Assembly: GCA_021825925.1 (NCBI GenBank)
Contig: JAKAFP010000001.1
Span: 372,001 to 436,000, forward strand
Origin: Chloroflexota bacterium
Lineage (GTDB): Bacteria > Chloroflexota > Anaerolineae > Anaerolineales > Anaerolineaceae
DNA: 64,000 nt
Direction of reading: 5' to 3'
The notes beneath the pieces were generated by a model. The model had not been told where the DNA came from, did not search any database, and worked only from the letters and a program-made list of their open reading frames with translations. Below, piece after piece: positions 9,723-16,878 of the stretch. Numbering within the stretch: position 1 is the stretch's first letter; each line of letters opens with the position of its first letter. Both the position numbers and the translations under genes were made by a program.

Positions 9723-9754
9723 AGGAAGAATTCTTCTCAAGGAGAATTCTTCCT
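9723..9754 (+). terminator. Perfect 12-bp hairpin between amidase and gntK
   Basis: AGGAAGAATTCT (9723-9734) and AGAATTCTTCCT (9743-9754) are perfect inverted repeats around an 8-base loop. It sits 38 bases after the amidase stop and 32 before gntK. The following bases are only weakly T-rich, so it may be a weak terminator or an mRNA-stabilising hairpin rather than a strong intrinsic terminator. Confidence 0.5.
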
Positions 9755-9786
9755 TTCACAAACCAAAAGGTGTATCAGCATACAGA

Positions 9787-10275
9787 ATGAAACCTCGATT
9801 TTATATCATCATGGGCGTATCGGGATGCGGGAAAACCGCCGTGGGCAGTGCACTTGCGCAAGAACTTGGCTGGGCTTTTTTTGACGCGGACGATTTTCAC
9901 CCTGCTGTAAACATCGCCAAAATGGCCAGCGGCATCCCATTATCTGATGAAGATCGGCTGCCCTGGCTGGATGCGTTGCACGGGTTGATTGTAACGGCGT
10001 TGAAAGAAAATCAACCGGGTGTATTGGCTTGTTCAGCGTTGAAAGAATCATACCGCAGGCGATTATTGGCTGATTTGCAGGATGTTCGTCTTATTTACCT
10101 GAAGGGGAGTTATGAAATTATCTGGTCGCGCATGTCTGAACGCACGGATCATTACATGCAACCTGCCATGCTGCAAAGTCAATTTGATATTTTGGAAGAA
10201 CCTGCAGATGCCCTGGTGATGGAGATCACTCAATCGATCAAACAAATTGTCAATACGATCATTTCCAACAATTAA
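9787..10275 (+). CDS. gntK: Gluconokinase
   Basis: Small carbohydrate kinase of 162 residues that phosphorylates D-gluconate to 6-phosphogluconate with ATP. The P-loop GVSGCGKTAVG begins at about residue 9. The family segments FFDADDFHPAVNIAKM and GIPLSDEDRLPWLDALH follow, and LACSALKESYRRRL is the usual third block. Length and motif order match the GntK family exactly. It is separated from the amidase by a hairpin and is probably its own unit. The 128 bases after it, before the convergent SLOG gene, show no feature I can name. Confidence 0.92.
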   Translation: MKPRFYIIMGVSGCGKTAVGSALAQELGWAFFDADDFHPAVNIAKMASGIPLSDEDRLPWLDALHGLIVTALKENQPGVLACSALKESYRRRLLADLQDVRLIYLKGSYEIIWSRMSERTDHYMQPAMLQSQFDILEEPADALVMEITQSIKQIVNTIISNN

Positions 10276-10403
10276 TTGCTGTTACCCCCCAGAATTCCAA
10301 TCATCAGTTTTCATGGATACCGCGTTAGCGTTCCATACTTTAGGTAGTCATATTGATTATGACGAATAATGGGTTTTAATCAGTTGGAACTGGATGATGA
10401 AGA

Positions 10404-10979
10404 TCATCTCTGAAAATTGAGATAATCTATATGGCCTTGTTCTTGTTGCATGGGGATGGCGTGCGTTTTTTTCGGATTTCGATTTTCGGTATGGATCCAG
10501 ATAACCGGCAATTTTTGTTCGATTGCACTGGTCGAGATATATCCTGTACTTCCACGGGAAATCGAAGCTTGTCCATCCCAGAAGGATAGTAGAATATCAG
10601 ACTTCTGTAACAAAAATCTGCCCAAGCCAACATATGCTTCTTTGCGATTGACTGTGTCGCTGAGGATAACAGTTTTTTCTGCTTTTTGCAGCAAGCTTTG
10701 AAGCTCGTTTATTGACTCTAAAAAAGTGAAATCTTTTTGATATTCATCCAACGGCAATGGGATAACTGCGGTCAAAGAGGCTTGGTGTGCCAGAAAAACC
10801 CTGGCAGCCAGGCGGTCTGCACCTTCTGCCAACCCCGAATATAGCTCAAATTTACAGCCAGGAAATTTACCTTTAAGAAATTGAAAGACTGTCTCCAGTG
10901 AACCACATAATTTTGCCGGGTCAGTAATGAAACGGTGCCCGGTGATACCAATGCGAATAATTTCGGAGTTTGAATTCAT
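10404..10979 (-). CDS. SLOG-family protein (Rossmann-like nucleotide-ligand sensor)
   Basis: A 191-residue soluble protein with the hallmarks of the SLOG superfamily, Rossmann-like domains proposed to bind or process nucleotide-derived signals. GITGHR is at residues 11-16, SGLAEGADRLAA at 48-59, a second strand AVIPLP at 71-76, and DILLSFWDG followed by a glycine-rich turn at about 128-146. PVIWI then forms a late strand. No membrane segment or effector domain is attached. Its ATG overlaps the stop of the upstream RyR gene (ATGA), so it is translationally coupled as the last gene of a three-gene locus. The ligand is not predictable. Confidence 0.75.
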   Translation of the reverse strand: MNSNSEIIRIGITGHRFITDPAKLCGSLETVFQFLKGKFPGCKFELYSGLAEGADRLAARVFLAHQASLTAVIPLPLDEYQKDFTFLESINELQSLLQKAEKTVILSDTVNRKEAYVGLGRFLLQKSDILLSFWDGQASISRGSTGYISTSAIEQKLPVIWIHTENRNPKKTHAIPMQQEQGHIDYLNFQR

Positions 10980-11545
10980 GGTTTCTTGATTAATGAGAAC
11001 CCTGACCGCTCAAGCAGCGTTACATACCCTTTTACCTGGTTCCTGTCTTTTTGCCTTTCCTCTTCTGAAAGAGGACCAGGTCCAAGCTTGGCGATCGCCT
11101 CAGGGTATTTCTCTTGAAATTGACCTTCAATATATTGGTCCCATGGAATCAGGGTGGGATTCTCCTTAGTGGATTCATTATATTGGCGGCCAAACCGCCA
11201 ACCGGCTTTGATCATATCCACCACATATCGTTCATGTTCCATTTTTGCTAAAAACTCGATCTCTTCTGTAGTGGGCAGATAGGCATCAGATCGGGCAGTG
11301 GTGATGATACAGTTTATGGCGTGAATTTTTTCAGGAATGCTGGCTACAACATTTCGATTGGACTGTTTGTTGGTTTCAGGGATCGCAGCATAATCGGTTA
11401 ATAAGGGACGCGTTCGTAACACGTCATCTCTGGTAGGTCCGTAGGTATAGCCGTTGGCGCGCATCATCTCACAATAGATCTGATGATTCAGGGCAGCCAT
11501 GCGTTCAATGACGGCTTCGTCAAGATGGATTTCTTCAACAGACAC
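10976..11545 (-). CDS. Protein with two tandem RyR domains
   Basis: A 189-residue protein that appears to be built from two RyR repeats (the domain named after the ryanodine receptor, also found in bacterial conflict/signalling proteins). Repeat 1 is about residues 15-81: LNHQIYCEMMRANGYTYGP, a Pro at 47 and RN at 64-65. Repeat 2 is about 98-186: MEHERYVVDMIKAGWRFG, Pro 130 and RN at 168-169, with a ~20-residue insertion before the last part. The start is GTG at 11545, with GGAAG about five bases upstream. It lies between a SLOG-like membrane protein and a SLOG protein; known RyR/SLOG associations suggest ligand binding or scaffold roles (inference). Confidence 0.75.
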   Translation of the reverse strand: MSVEEIHLDEAVIERMAALNHQIYCEMMRANGYTYGPTRDDVLRTRPLLTDYAAIPETNKQSNRNVVASIPEKIHAINCIITTARSDAYLPTTEEIEFLAKMEHERYVVDMIKAGWRFGRQYNESTKENPTLIPWDQYIEGQFQEKYPEAIAKLGPGPLSEEERQKDRNQVKGYVTLLERSGFSLIKKP

Positions 11546-11645
11546 TTTTCTTCCTTTTTCGCTTGTTTATTACAACTTAACCATATTAAAGAGGATACCA
11601 ACACAAAAACCACGTTTTGATTATAAACATAATTATCAGGTGTAT

Positions 11646-13451
11646 TTAATTCTTTGTGATCTTTTTTGTATTGATCAGGGCATACCAATCGGTGGCTTCT
11701 TTTAAAAGCAAAGTAGAGACCTGCTTGGCAAGCCGGCAATAATCATCATACGCAATCTCATCTTTTTTGCTTTCATTCACGAAAAGTTCTTTCAGTTTGC
11801 TTAGATTTTCAACCATCTGCTGACTCCTTTGTCCGAGATCACGAAAACCGCAAAGATTCAGGATCGTGTAGACGGTGGCAGCGGCGGATGGTACGATCAT
11901 GGCCAGCAGGTTGGCAATGGCTGAAATCAGGTTTCTTTCTGGTGTATTAAAGGGAAACTGCTGTGGAAAACTGATGAAAACAAATTGAAGCGCAACCCGT
12001 GAAATGATGACAGTTATACCAAGCCAGAATAAGACCTGGGCGATTCGGGTCAAATTTTTGGTGATCAGTTTGTGCTTGCTTGCGGTGTAATGGTGGTAAT
12101 CAATTTGATGTGAAAGCAAATTGATGGTATGGGTAAAGAAGAATTCTTTTTCTACTTTTTGAAATTTCACTGAACAGTTAATGCTGGTGGTTCTCAATAT
12201 GCTTCTCAAGAAATGAGATACTGGCGAATCTTTGGGCAAACTATTGGATGAAATTGATGTTGAACCTATGTTTAGAGGCAGGTTGATGGGGGTGAAATGA
12301 ATGGCCAGTCGCATGACTTCGGCGATATACCGCTGATCTACAAAAAGCTTATGCCAGCCTTTGTGATTGTTAAGATCACTCAACCAAATAATATAACCAT
12401 TGCAAAGGGCTTGAAGGAAAAAACTTCCTGCAATGATAATATTCCAGGTGAGGTCAGTGAGCGTGATGTAATGACCCGCGATGGTATAGCCGTAAAAACC
12501 AAAGATCAGCACGCAGTTGGCAATAAACGGAAGAAGGGCTCGAAAAAGCAGCGCTGACCGGTAATTGTTGTTTTCGATCACCGCGATCTGGTCTGCTTTT
12601 TCGTAGGTTGTTTTTAGAGTATTGTATTTTTCTTCAAAGGAGCAAAAACTGTCAGGAAGAGAGGTCTTTTCTTCAAGCAGTGTATCTGCAGTGGAAGGGG
12701 TTTGCGCAACCTTGAAATTATTGATGAAATGTTTGTAATAATTTGACCAGGCTGTTTTGTGAGTCTCGGAGGAATTGGTTATAGTTTTTAATTCCTGCAA
12801 ATGATCCGGTGATCCATTAAGCCCTAATAATTCGCACAAGTATTTTGGCAGATAATTCTCATCATAAAGTGTGGATATGCCACCCTGATAGACATACAAT
12901 TGGTTTGAGTGGGCAGGGTTCATCCAGAGGATGGGGATTCCCTTTTTGTGTGCCTGTAAGATCAAACTCCAGATCGCTCCGGATTCACATTCCTTGGTGC
13001 CGTCCCATATTGTAAAGAACAGATCACTTTGCTCCATCATCCAATTGATCAATTCGTGTTTGGCATCGGCATTGTTTTCATTTGGAAGATTAAAAGAGAT
13101 TGTCGAATGGCTCGATGATCGGCTTGAAATTATTTTTTCATTTGAAGAAATATTGAAGAAGGAATATGACTCAGGTAAATACTGCTCCAGAGGAAGATTG
13201 CAGCTTTCAGTTGAGAAGAGTATCTGGTAGGAACATTTGGTTTCAGAGAATCCGTAACGCGGATTGCGGTATGGCTGAATTTGATCAATTATTTGGGTAA
13301 AGAGGTTGGTAATCGTGGTTTGACATTCAAGTGATAAAGGGGTTGTTGTTTTACCAGATATTAGGATGTTGAAATTGAGCGCCGGTAAGTTATATTGTTG
13401 AGGTGATTTTATTGCTTTTCTTGCAGAAATTCGTTTCGAATTTTTTTTCAT
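11646..13451 (-). CDS. Four-helix membrane protein with N-terminal SLOG-like domain
   Basis: Not a family I can name with certainty. Numbering from TTG 13487, residues ~38-205 resemble a SLOG/Rossmann domain: the strand ILISGK at 41-46, then LFFTIWDGTKECESGAIWS and IPILWMNP, which mirror FWDG...PVIWI in the 191-residue partner. Two membrane hairpins follow: helices at about 311-335 and 345-371, then 481-506 and 521-545. They are separated by a ~110-residue cytoplasmic stretch, with a helical tail after each pair. This recalls the SLATT-type two-helix effector domains known to pair with SLOG proteins, but doubled. I prefer ATG 13451 (601 residues), preceded by GGTGA; TTG 13487 is the longer alternative and overlaps a palindrome. 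Confidence 0.7.
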   Translation of the reverse strand: MKKNSKRISARKAIKSPQQYNLPALNFNILISGKTTTPLSLECQTTITNLFTQIIDQIQPYRNPRYGFSETKCSYQILFSTESCNLPLEQYLPESYSFFNISSNEKIISSRSSSHSTISFNLPNENNADAKHELINWMMEQSDLFFTIWDGTKECESGAIWSLILQAHKKGIPILWMNPAHSNQLYVYQGGISTLYDENYLPKYLCELLGLNGSPDHLQELKTITNSSETHKTAWSNYYKHFINNFKVAQTPSTADTLLEEKTSLPDSFCSFEEKYNTLKTTYEKADQIAVIENNNYRSALLFRALLPFIANCVLIFGFYGYTIAGHYITLTDLTWNIIIAGSFFLQALCNGYIIWLSDLNNHKGWHKLFVDQRYIAEVMRLAIHFTPINLPLNIGSTSISSNSLPKDSPVSHFLRSILRTTSINCSVKFQKVEKEFFFTHTINLLSHQIDYHHYTASKHKLITKNLTRIAQVLFWLGITVIISRVALQFVFISFPQQFPFNTPERNLISAIANLLAMIVPSAAATVYTILNLCGFRDLGQRSQQMVENLSKLKELFVNESKKDEIAYDDYCRLAKQVSTLLLKEATDWYALINTKKITKN

Positions 13452-13477
13452 CAGCGAATTCACCAGGTAATAATTTG

Positions 13478-13532
13478 TTTGACCCAAATTGGAGGGTCAA
13501 ATAATTTTACTTGTTAGTGAATTACGGGTCAA
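13478..13532 (-). promoter_or_regulatory. Promoter and palindromic operator of the SLOG-RyR locus
   Basis: Read on the minus strand, TTGACC (13532-13527) is followed after 17 bases by TAAAAT (13509-13504), giving a predicted transcription start near 13497. That point falls inside a perfect inverted repeat, TTTGACCC-N8-GGGTCAAA (13478-13501). The same GGGTCAA string recurs at the -35. The arrangement suggests a repressor-controlled promoter driving the three genes. Spacing and symmetry are seen; function is inferred. Confidence 0.55.
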
Positions 13533-13669
13533 TCGAATGAAAAACGCATGCTGAAAATGAGATGAACGGATAAGATTTCTCGCCATGACCGCTGTTTTTA
13601 TTTGGTCCTGAATCGCCCCAAATAACCTTGGCAGAAAAATCAGCCACGTTTGCTTTGAAAAAAACTTAT

Positions 13670-14431
13670 TTAATGATCTGCCTGATCAAATCCGCAAACG
13701 GAACAACCGGGGCGGCGTTTCACTTTAATAGTCTCAAATGACATATTATCACCATCGAAGATCAGCAAGCGCCCTTTGAGACACTCTCCAATACCGGTCA
13801 AGTATTTAAGCGTTTCCATTGCCTGGAGGGAGCCAATTACGCCTGGTGTTGCACCAAGCACCGGAAAAACCTCTTTGGGAGGTGCTTCTGGAATAATGCA
13901 TTTTAAACAAGGTGTTTCAGGTGATTGGATGAAAGTGATTTGACCGATCAATCCCCAGATGGCAGCATGAACCAGCGGAATGTGATGCTTCACACAGTAA
14001 TCGTTCAGCAAGTACCGGGTGGGATAATTATCCAGACAATCCACAACGATATCCGGTTGACCAATGATGCGCGCCGCATTGGTTTCATCAAGCCTCTCGC
14101 CAAAGCTCTTTATCGCCAAACTTGGATTCATTTCATTTAGAGTCTGTTCAGCAGAAAGGGCCTTCGATTGACCCATACGGTTATCTGTGTGCAAGATTTG
14201 GCGATTAAGATTGGAGAGCTCAACGCTGTCATCATCGCAGATCCTGATCTCACCCAGTCCTGCGGCTGCCAAATATAGCGCGACGGGGCTTCCAAGGCCG
14301 CCAGCTCCGGCAATAAAGACGGATGCGTTCTTGATCTTTAGTTGGCCCGCTTCTCCCCAGCCCGCCAACATCATCTGTCGGTTATAGCGTTGAAGGTCGT
14401 AATCAGAAAGTGCGGTGGCGTTTTGTTCCAT
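13670..14431 (-). CDS. moeB: MoeB/ThiF-family adenylyltransferase
   Basis: E1-like enzyme that adenylates the C-terminal Gly-Gly of a ubiquitin-fold sulfur carrier such as MoaD. The ATP-binding Rossmann motif is GAGGLGSPVALYLAAAG (about residues 42-58). It also has DDDSVELSNLNRQILH, the DCLDNYPTRYLLND segment and two zinc-binding CxxC pairs (CLKC and CSVC near the C terminus). ATG 14431 is preferred over TTG 14434 because GAGG lies six bases ahead. It is the last gene of the AOR operon and follows the radical SAM maturase, so its partner is probably the MoaD at 15735-15974. No rhodanese domain is fused. Confidence 0.85.
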   Translation of the reverse strand: MEQNATALSDYDLQRYNRQMMLAGWGEAGQLKIKNASVFIAGAGGLGSPVALYLAAAGLGEIRICDDDSVELSNLNRQILHTDNRMGQSKALSAEQTLNEMNPSLAIKSFGERLDETNAARIIGQPDIVVDCLDNYPTRYLLNDYCVKHHIPLVHAAIWGLIGQITFIQSPETPCLKCIIPEAPPKEVFPVLGATPGVIGSLQAMETLKYLTGIGECLKGRLLIFDGDNMSFETIKVKRRPGCSVCGFDQADH

Positions 14432-14459
14432 CAATAACCTCAGGTTTTTTGAATCATTG

Positions 14460-15722
14460 TCATGGACAGCGAATCAAGCCTTGCGCCCATAGACAACCTC
14501 CACAGGTGAGTTCTGTATTCCCCAGACAATCTTCCACATTCTGTGTTGAAAGATCACAGCCGTTGCAAAAAGTACAAGGCGAGAATTCGAAGCGTTGTAT
14601 ACGCTCCCTGAAGTTGACATATTTTTTATCATTCCATAAATTAAGAATGTCTTTCTCAAGAACATTACCGAATGAGAATGCAAAAGTCTTACGCAGGCGT
14701 TGTTCGCAATAACTTTGGTTGGTGTGTAAAAGGGGAAGGCAGGGCGCGATGTTCCCGTCCCAGCGAATTGCGGTACTGCCCTGTTCAATGAAAGGGCAGC
14801 TGTCGAGGGAACGATTGACCTCGTAACCCGCAAGTTCCAATCTGTATTTTCGCGAATAGATTTCTGCAAGAGCATCCTTGGTAAGATTATTCCAATCCAT
14901 ACGCGGGATGTTCACTATTGGAATTGAGGTGCTCTGGCGGGTGATCATGTTTTGAGTGGTTCGATCATAGAGGATCTGATCATTCAGCTCTGGTGTGTGA
15001 GCCAATACATTGCTTATCGAAAACTGTGTTGCTCCCAGACTTATGCCAAGGTGCAATATTTCTGGCACGTCCTTGATATTGCTTTTCATTGCGACAATGG
15101 CGATGCCTAGATGGGGTTTGCTGTTATCAATGTCCGTCGCCTTATAGCGAATTTGCCGCAGTGTAGTTAGATTTTCGATGACCTTTGGAAGTGAAGAACC
15201 AAGGCGAATATCAACGTAACTCTCGGGGGATGAGCCATCCAATGATACCCACAGTATATCCAGACCGGCTCGGATGAATTGCAGTGAATAATCTTCTGTA
15301 AGAAGAAGTGCATTTGTAATTAATTCGACCCTGGCACCAATCCCTTTACAGCGTTTTACCCATTCGATGATTCTTGGGTGGATCAGGGGTTCACCAAAAC
15401 CGCCAAAGAAAATGGTCGGCAGTGGAGACATTTTTTGTATGCCCGCGAAAATGCGTTCAAAGGTTTCATCACTCATGGATCCTGAAGTTTCACCCCACAC
15501 ATTGCGCATACACGTTCTGCAGTCCAAATTACATATGTTGGTGGGTTCTATATAAACTTTGGCAAGGTGAGTAACCGGCCTGAGGATTCTAATTTCGTTA
15601 TTTCCCTCATCGAGATATAGATCAATATTGGGAACCACACCGAAACGGGCAGCAAGTTCTTGAGGGATGATCACATTTCCATTTTCATCAACATGAGCTT
15701 TGATCAACTGTTTTTGATTCAT
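14460..15722 (-). CDS. Tungsten-cofactor oxidoreductase radical SAM maturase
   Basis: A 420-residue radical SAM protein of the type encoded beside tungsten aldehyde oxidoreductases. Residues 1-50 form a SpoVT/AbrB-like beta domain (GNVIIPQELAARFGV), which is characteristic of this family. The radical SAM cluster motif CNLDCRTC (C-x3-C-x2-C) is at about residue 63. The C-terminal third is a SPASM-like domain with many cysteines (CPFI, APCLPL, CTFCNGC, CGGC), suited to extra Fe-S clusters. It is placed between moaD and moeB in the AOR operon. Role inferred from the family and context: maturing the pterin-tungsten site or the AOR protein. Confidence 0.85.
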   Translation of the reverse strand: MNQKQLIKAHVDENGNVIIPQELAARFGVVPNIDLYLDEGNNEIRILRPVTHLAKVYIEPTNICNLDCRTCMRNVWGETSGSMSDETFERIFAGIQKMSPLPTIFFGGFGEPLIHPRIIEWVKRCKGIGARVELITNALLLTEDYSLQFIRAGLDILWVSLDGSSPESYVDIRLGSSLPKVIENLTTLRQIRYKATDIDNSKPHLGIAIVAMKSNIKDVPEILHLGISLGATQFSISNVLAHTPELNDQILYDRTTQNMITRQSTSIPIVNIPRMDWNNLTKDALAEIYSRKYRLELAGYEVNRSLDSCPFIEQGSTAIRWDGNIAPCLPLLHTNQSYCEQRLRKTFAFSFGNVLEKDILNLWNDKKYVNFRERIQRFEFSPCTFCNGCDLSTQNVEDCLGNTELTCGGCLWAQGLIRCP

Positions 15723-15734
15723 GGCGAAATTTCT

Positions 15735-15974
15735 TTATCCCCCACCAACCGGTGGAAAAATACCAACCACATCGCCATTTTTCAATACTGAGACAGGTTC
15801 CTGAATGATATTGTTGATAAAAACAATATGAATTTCCTTGGCAGGAATTTTTAGCAATTCGATCAAATCTGATACCGTGGCGTCATCGGGCAGGTCAACT
15901 TTAAAGGGTTCACCTGATCTTCCTTCTTTTCGTAATCTGGCAAGAGTTGCAAATAATTTAACAGTTACTTGCAT
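15735..15974 (-). CDS. moaD: MoaD/ThiS-family sulfur carrier
   Basis: A ubiquitin-fold sulfur carrier of 79 residues ending in FPPVGGG, with the terminal Gly-Gly needed for adenylation and thiocarboxylation. Its beta-grasp pattern is clear: MQVTVKLFATLARL at the start, NGDVVGIFPP near the end. I choose ATG 15974 because GGAG lies seven bases ahead; the upstream TTG and ATG have no ribosome site. It precedes the radical SAM maturase by 12 bases and should be charged by the MoeB-like protein of the same operon. A second canonical moaD is at 26053 and a divergent relative at 18691. Confidence 0.88.
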   Translation of the reverse strand: MQVTVKLFATLARLRKEGRSGEPFKVDLPDDATVSDLIELLKIPAKEIHIVFINNIIQEPVSVLKNGDVVGIFPPVGGG

Positions 15975-16002
15975 AATTTGCTCCATATTTACCAATAATA
16001 AC

Positions 16003-16806
16003 CTAAGCAGTTGTTATTTTATAGACAATATTGGCTTGTGTTTGACCAGTTATTGGATCAACTTTTTCAGAAGGCATAAGACCCAGTGTCAAACTCTGGT
16101 TTTCCTTTTGAAGTCTATAGCGGGCAAAACCCAACTCAGTTAAGTTCGTGTAAGGTACATACTCAACGATCTCCCAATGATGGGCAGCAAGTTCACGCAA
16201 GTAAAATGATTGCAGTGCACCGACTTCTGCCTCACCTGTAAAAGCCCGCCAGTTTCTAACATCACCAATATCATTGAGGACTAATTGTGGATCAGTCGGT
16301 TCGAAATTTGGCGGCAGTGGTAAGCCTTCAAGAGTAGTACTGGCTCCTGCAATGGATTTTGGAAATTGTAAACTGGAGATTATTCTTGTGGCTTCGAGTT
16401 CGAAAAATTCACGTGCTTCTTTGGGGTGAATGACCATAAAATGCAAGACACAGAATTCGTGCATCAAAATGCCTGTCCAGAGTCTGTTCTTGTCTTTTTT
16501 GGGCATTACAATTTCAGCTTCGATGCCGGTGGCATCGCCAATCCGCCATGGTGCCGATCCAATGGATTTGGCTCCAACAATACCTGCTATCTTTCCTAAT
16601 TGTTCATTCCAAAGCGGTTCAACGTTTTGACGAGCCCAATTCCACTCGCAGCGAATTTGTAATTGGCCGGCTTCAGAACCCTCGTAGTCCGGCTCCAACG
16701 CTTCGAGTTTGGATACAAAAACATCAGTATCCTTTATTTTTTGATGAACCCATGAGTTGGGATATGTGAGTTCATATCCCCATAAAATATGTTGAAATAA
16801 TGTCAT
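16003..16806 (-). CDS. Uncharacterised AOR-operon protein
   Basis: A 267-residue protein I do not recognise. It has no signal peptide, no membrane helix and few cysteines. The sequence alternates beta-rich stretches (GYELTYPNSWVHQKI at the start, HEFCVLHFMVIHPKEAREF in the middle) in a manner reminiscent of small lipocalin/PsbP-like or DUF1795-like folds, but this is only an impression. It lies between the AOR gene and moaD in one operon, so a chaperone or maturation role for the tungsten enzyme is possible. A stem-loop stands immediately before its start. Confidence 0.6.
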   Translation of the reverse strand: MTLFQHILWGYELTYPNSWVHQKIKDTDVFVSKLEALEPDYEGSEAGQLQIRCEWNWARQNVEPLWNEQLGKIAGIVGAKSIGSAPWRIGDATGIEAEIVMPKKDKNRLWTGILMHEFCVLHFMVIHPKEAREFFELEATRIISSLQFPKSIAGASTTLEGLPLPPNFEPTDPQLVLNDIGDVRNWRAFTGEAEVGALQSFYLRELAAHHWEIVEYVPYTNLTELGFARYRLQKENQSLTLGLMPSEKVDPITGQTQANIVYKITTA

Positions 16807-16819
16807 CTTTTTAATCTTT

Positions 16820-16847
16820 CCAGGTGCAGTTGAAAAACTGCACCTGG
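16820..16847 (-). promoter_or_regulatory. Intercistronic stem-loop after the AOR gene
   Basis: CCAGGTGCAGTT and AACTGCACCTGG pair perfectly (12 bp) around a four-base loop. It begins 31 bases after the AOR stop and ends 13 bases before the next start codon, with no T-run. It probably stabilises the AOR message or lowers read-through, giving more AOR than maturation proteins. Confidence 0.55.
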
Positions 16848-16878
16848 TTTAATTTGGAAAGTGAAGAGTGGTTGGTTA

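Noticed and set aside
11488..11739. 83-codon minus-strand frame bridging the 100-base gap between the membrane protein and the RyR gene, with a hydrophobic patch
   Set aside because: It overlaps both well-supported genes in another frame and has no ribosome site at its start; I treat it as a shadow.
13452..13487. TTG 13487 as start of the SLOG-like membrane protein
   Set aside because: It overlaps the palindrome at 13478-13501 and has no ribosome site; ATG 13451 has GGTGA ahead.
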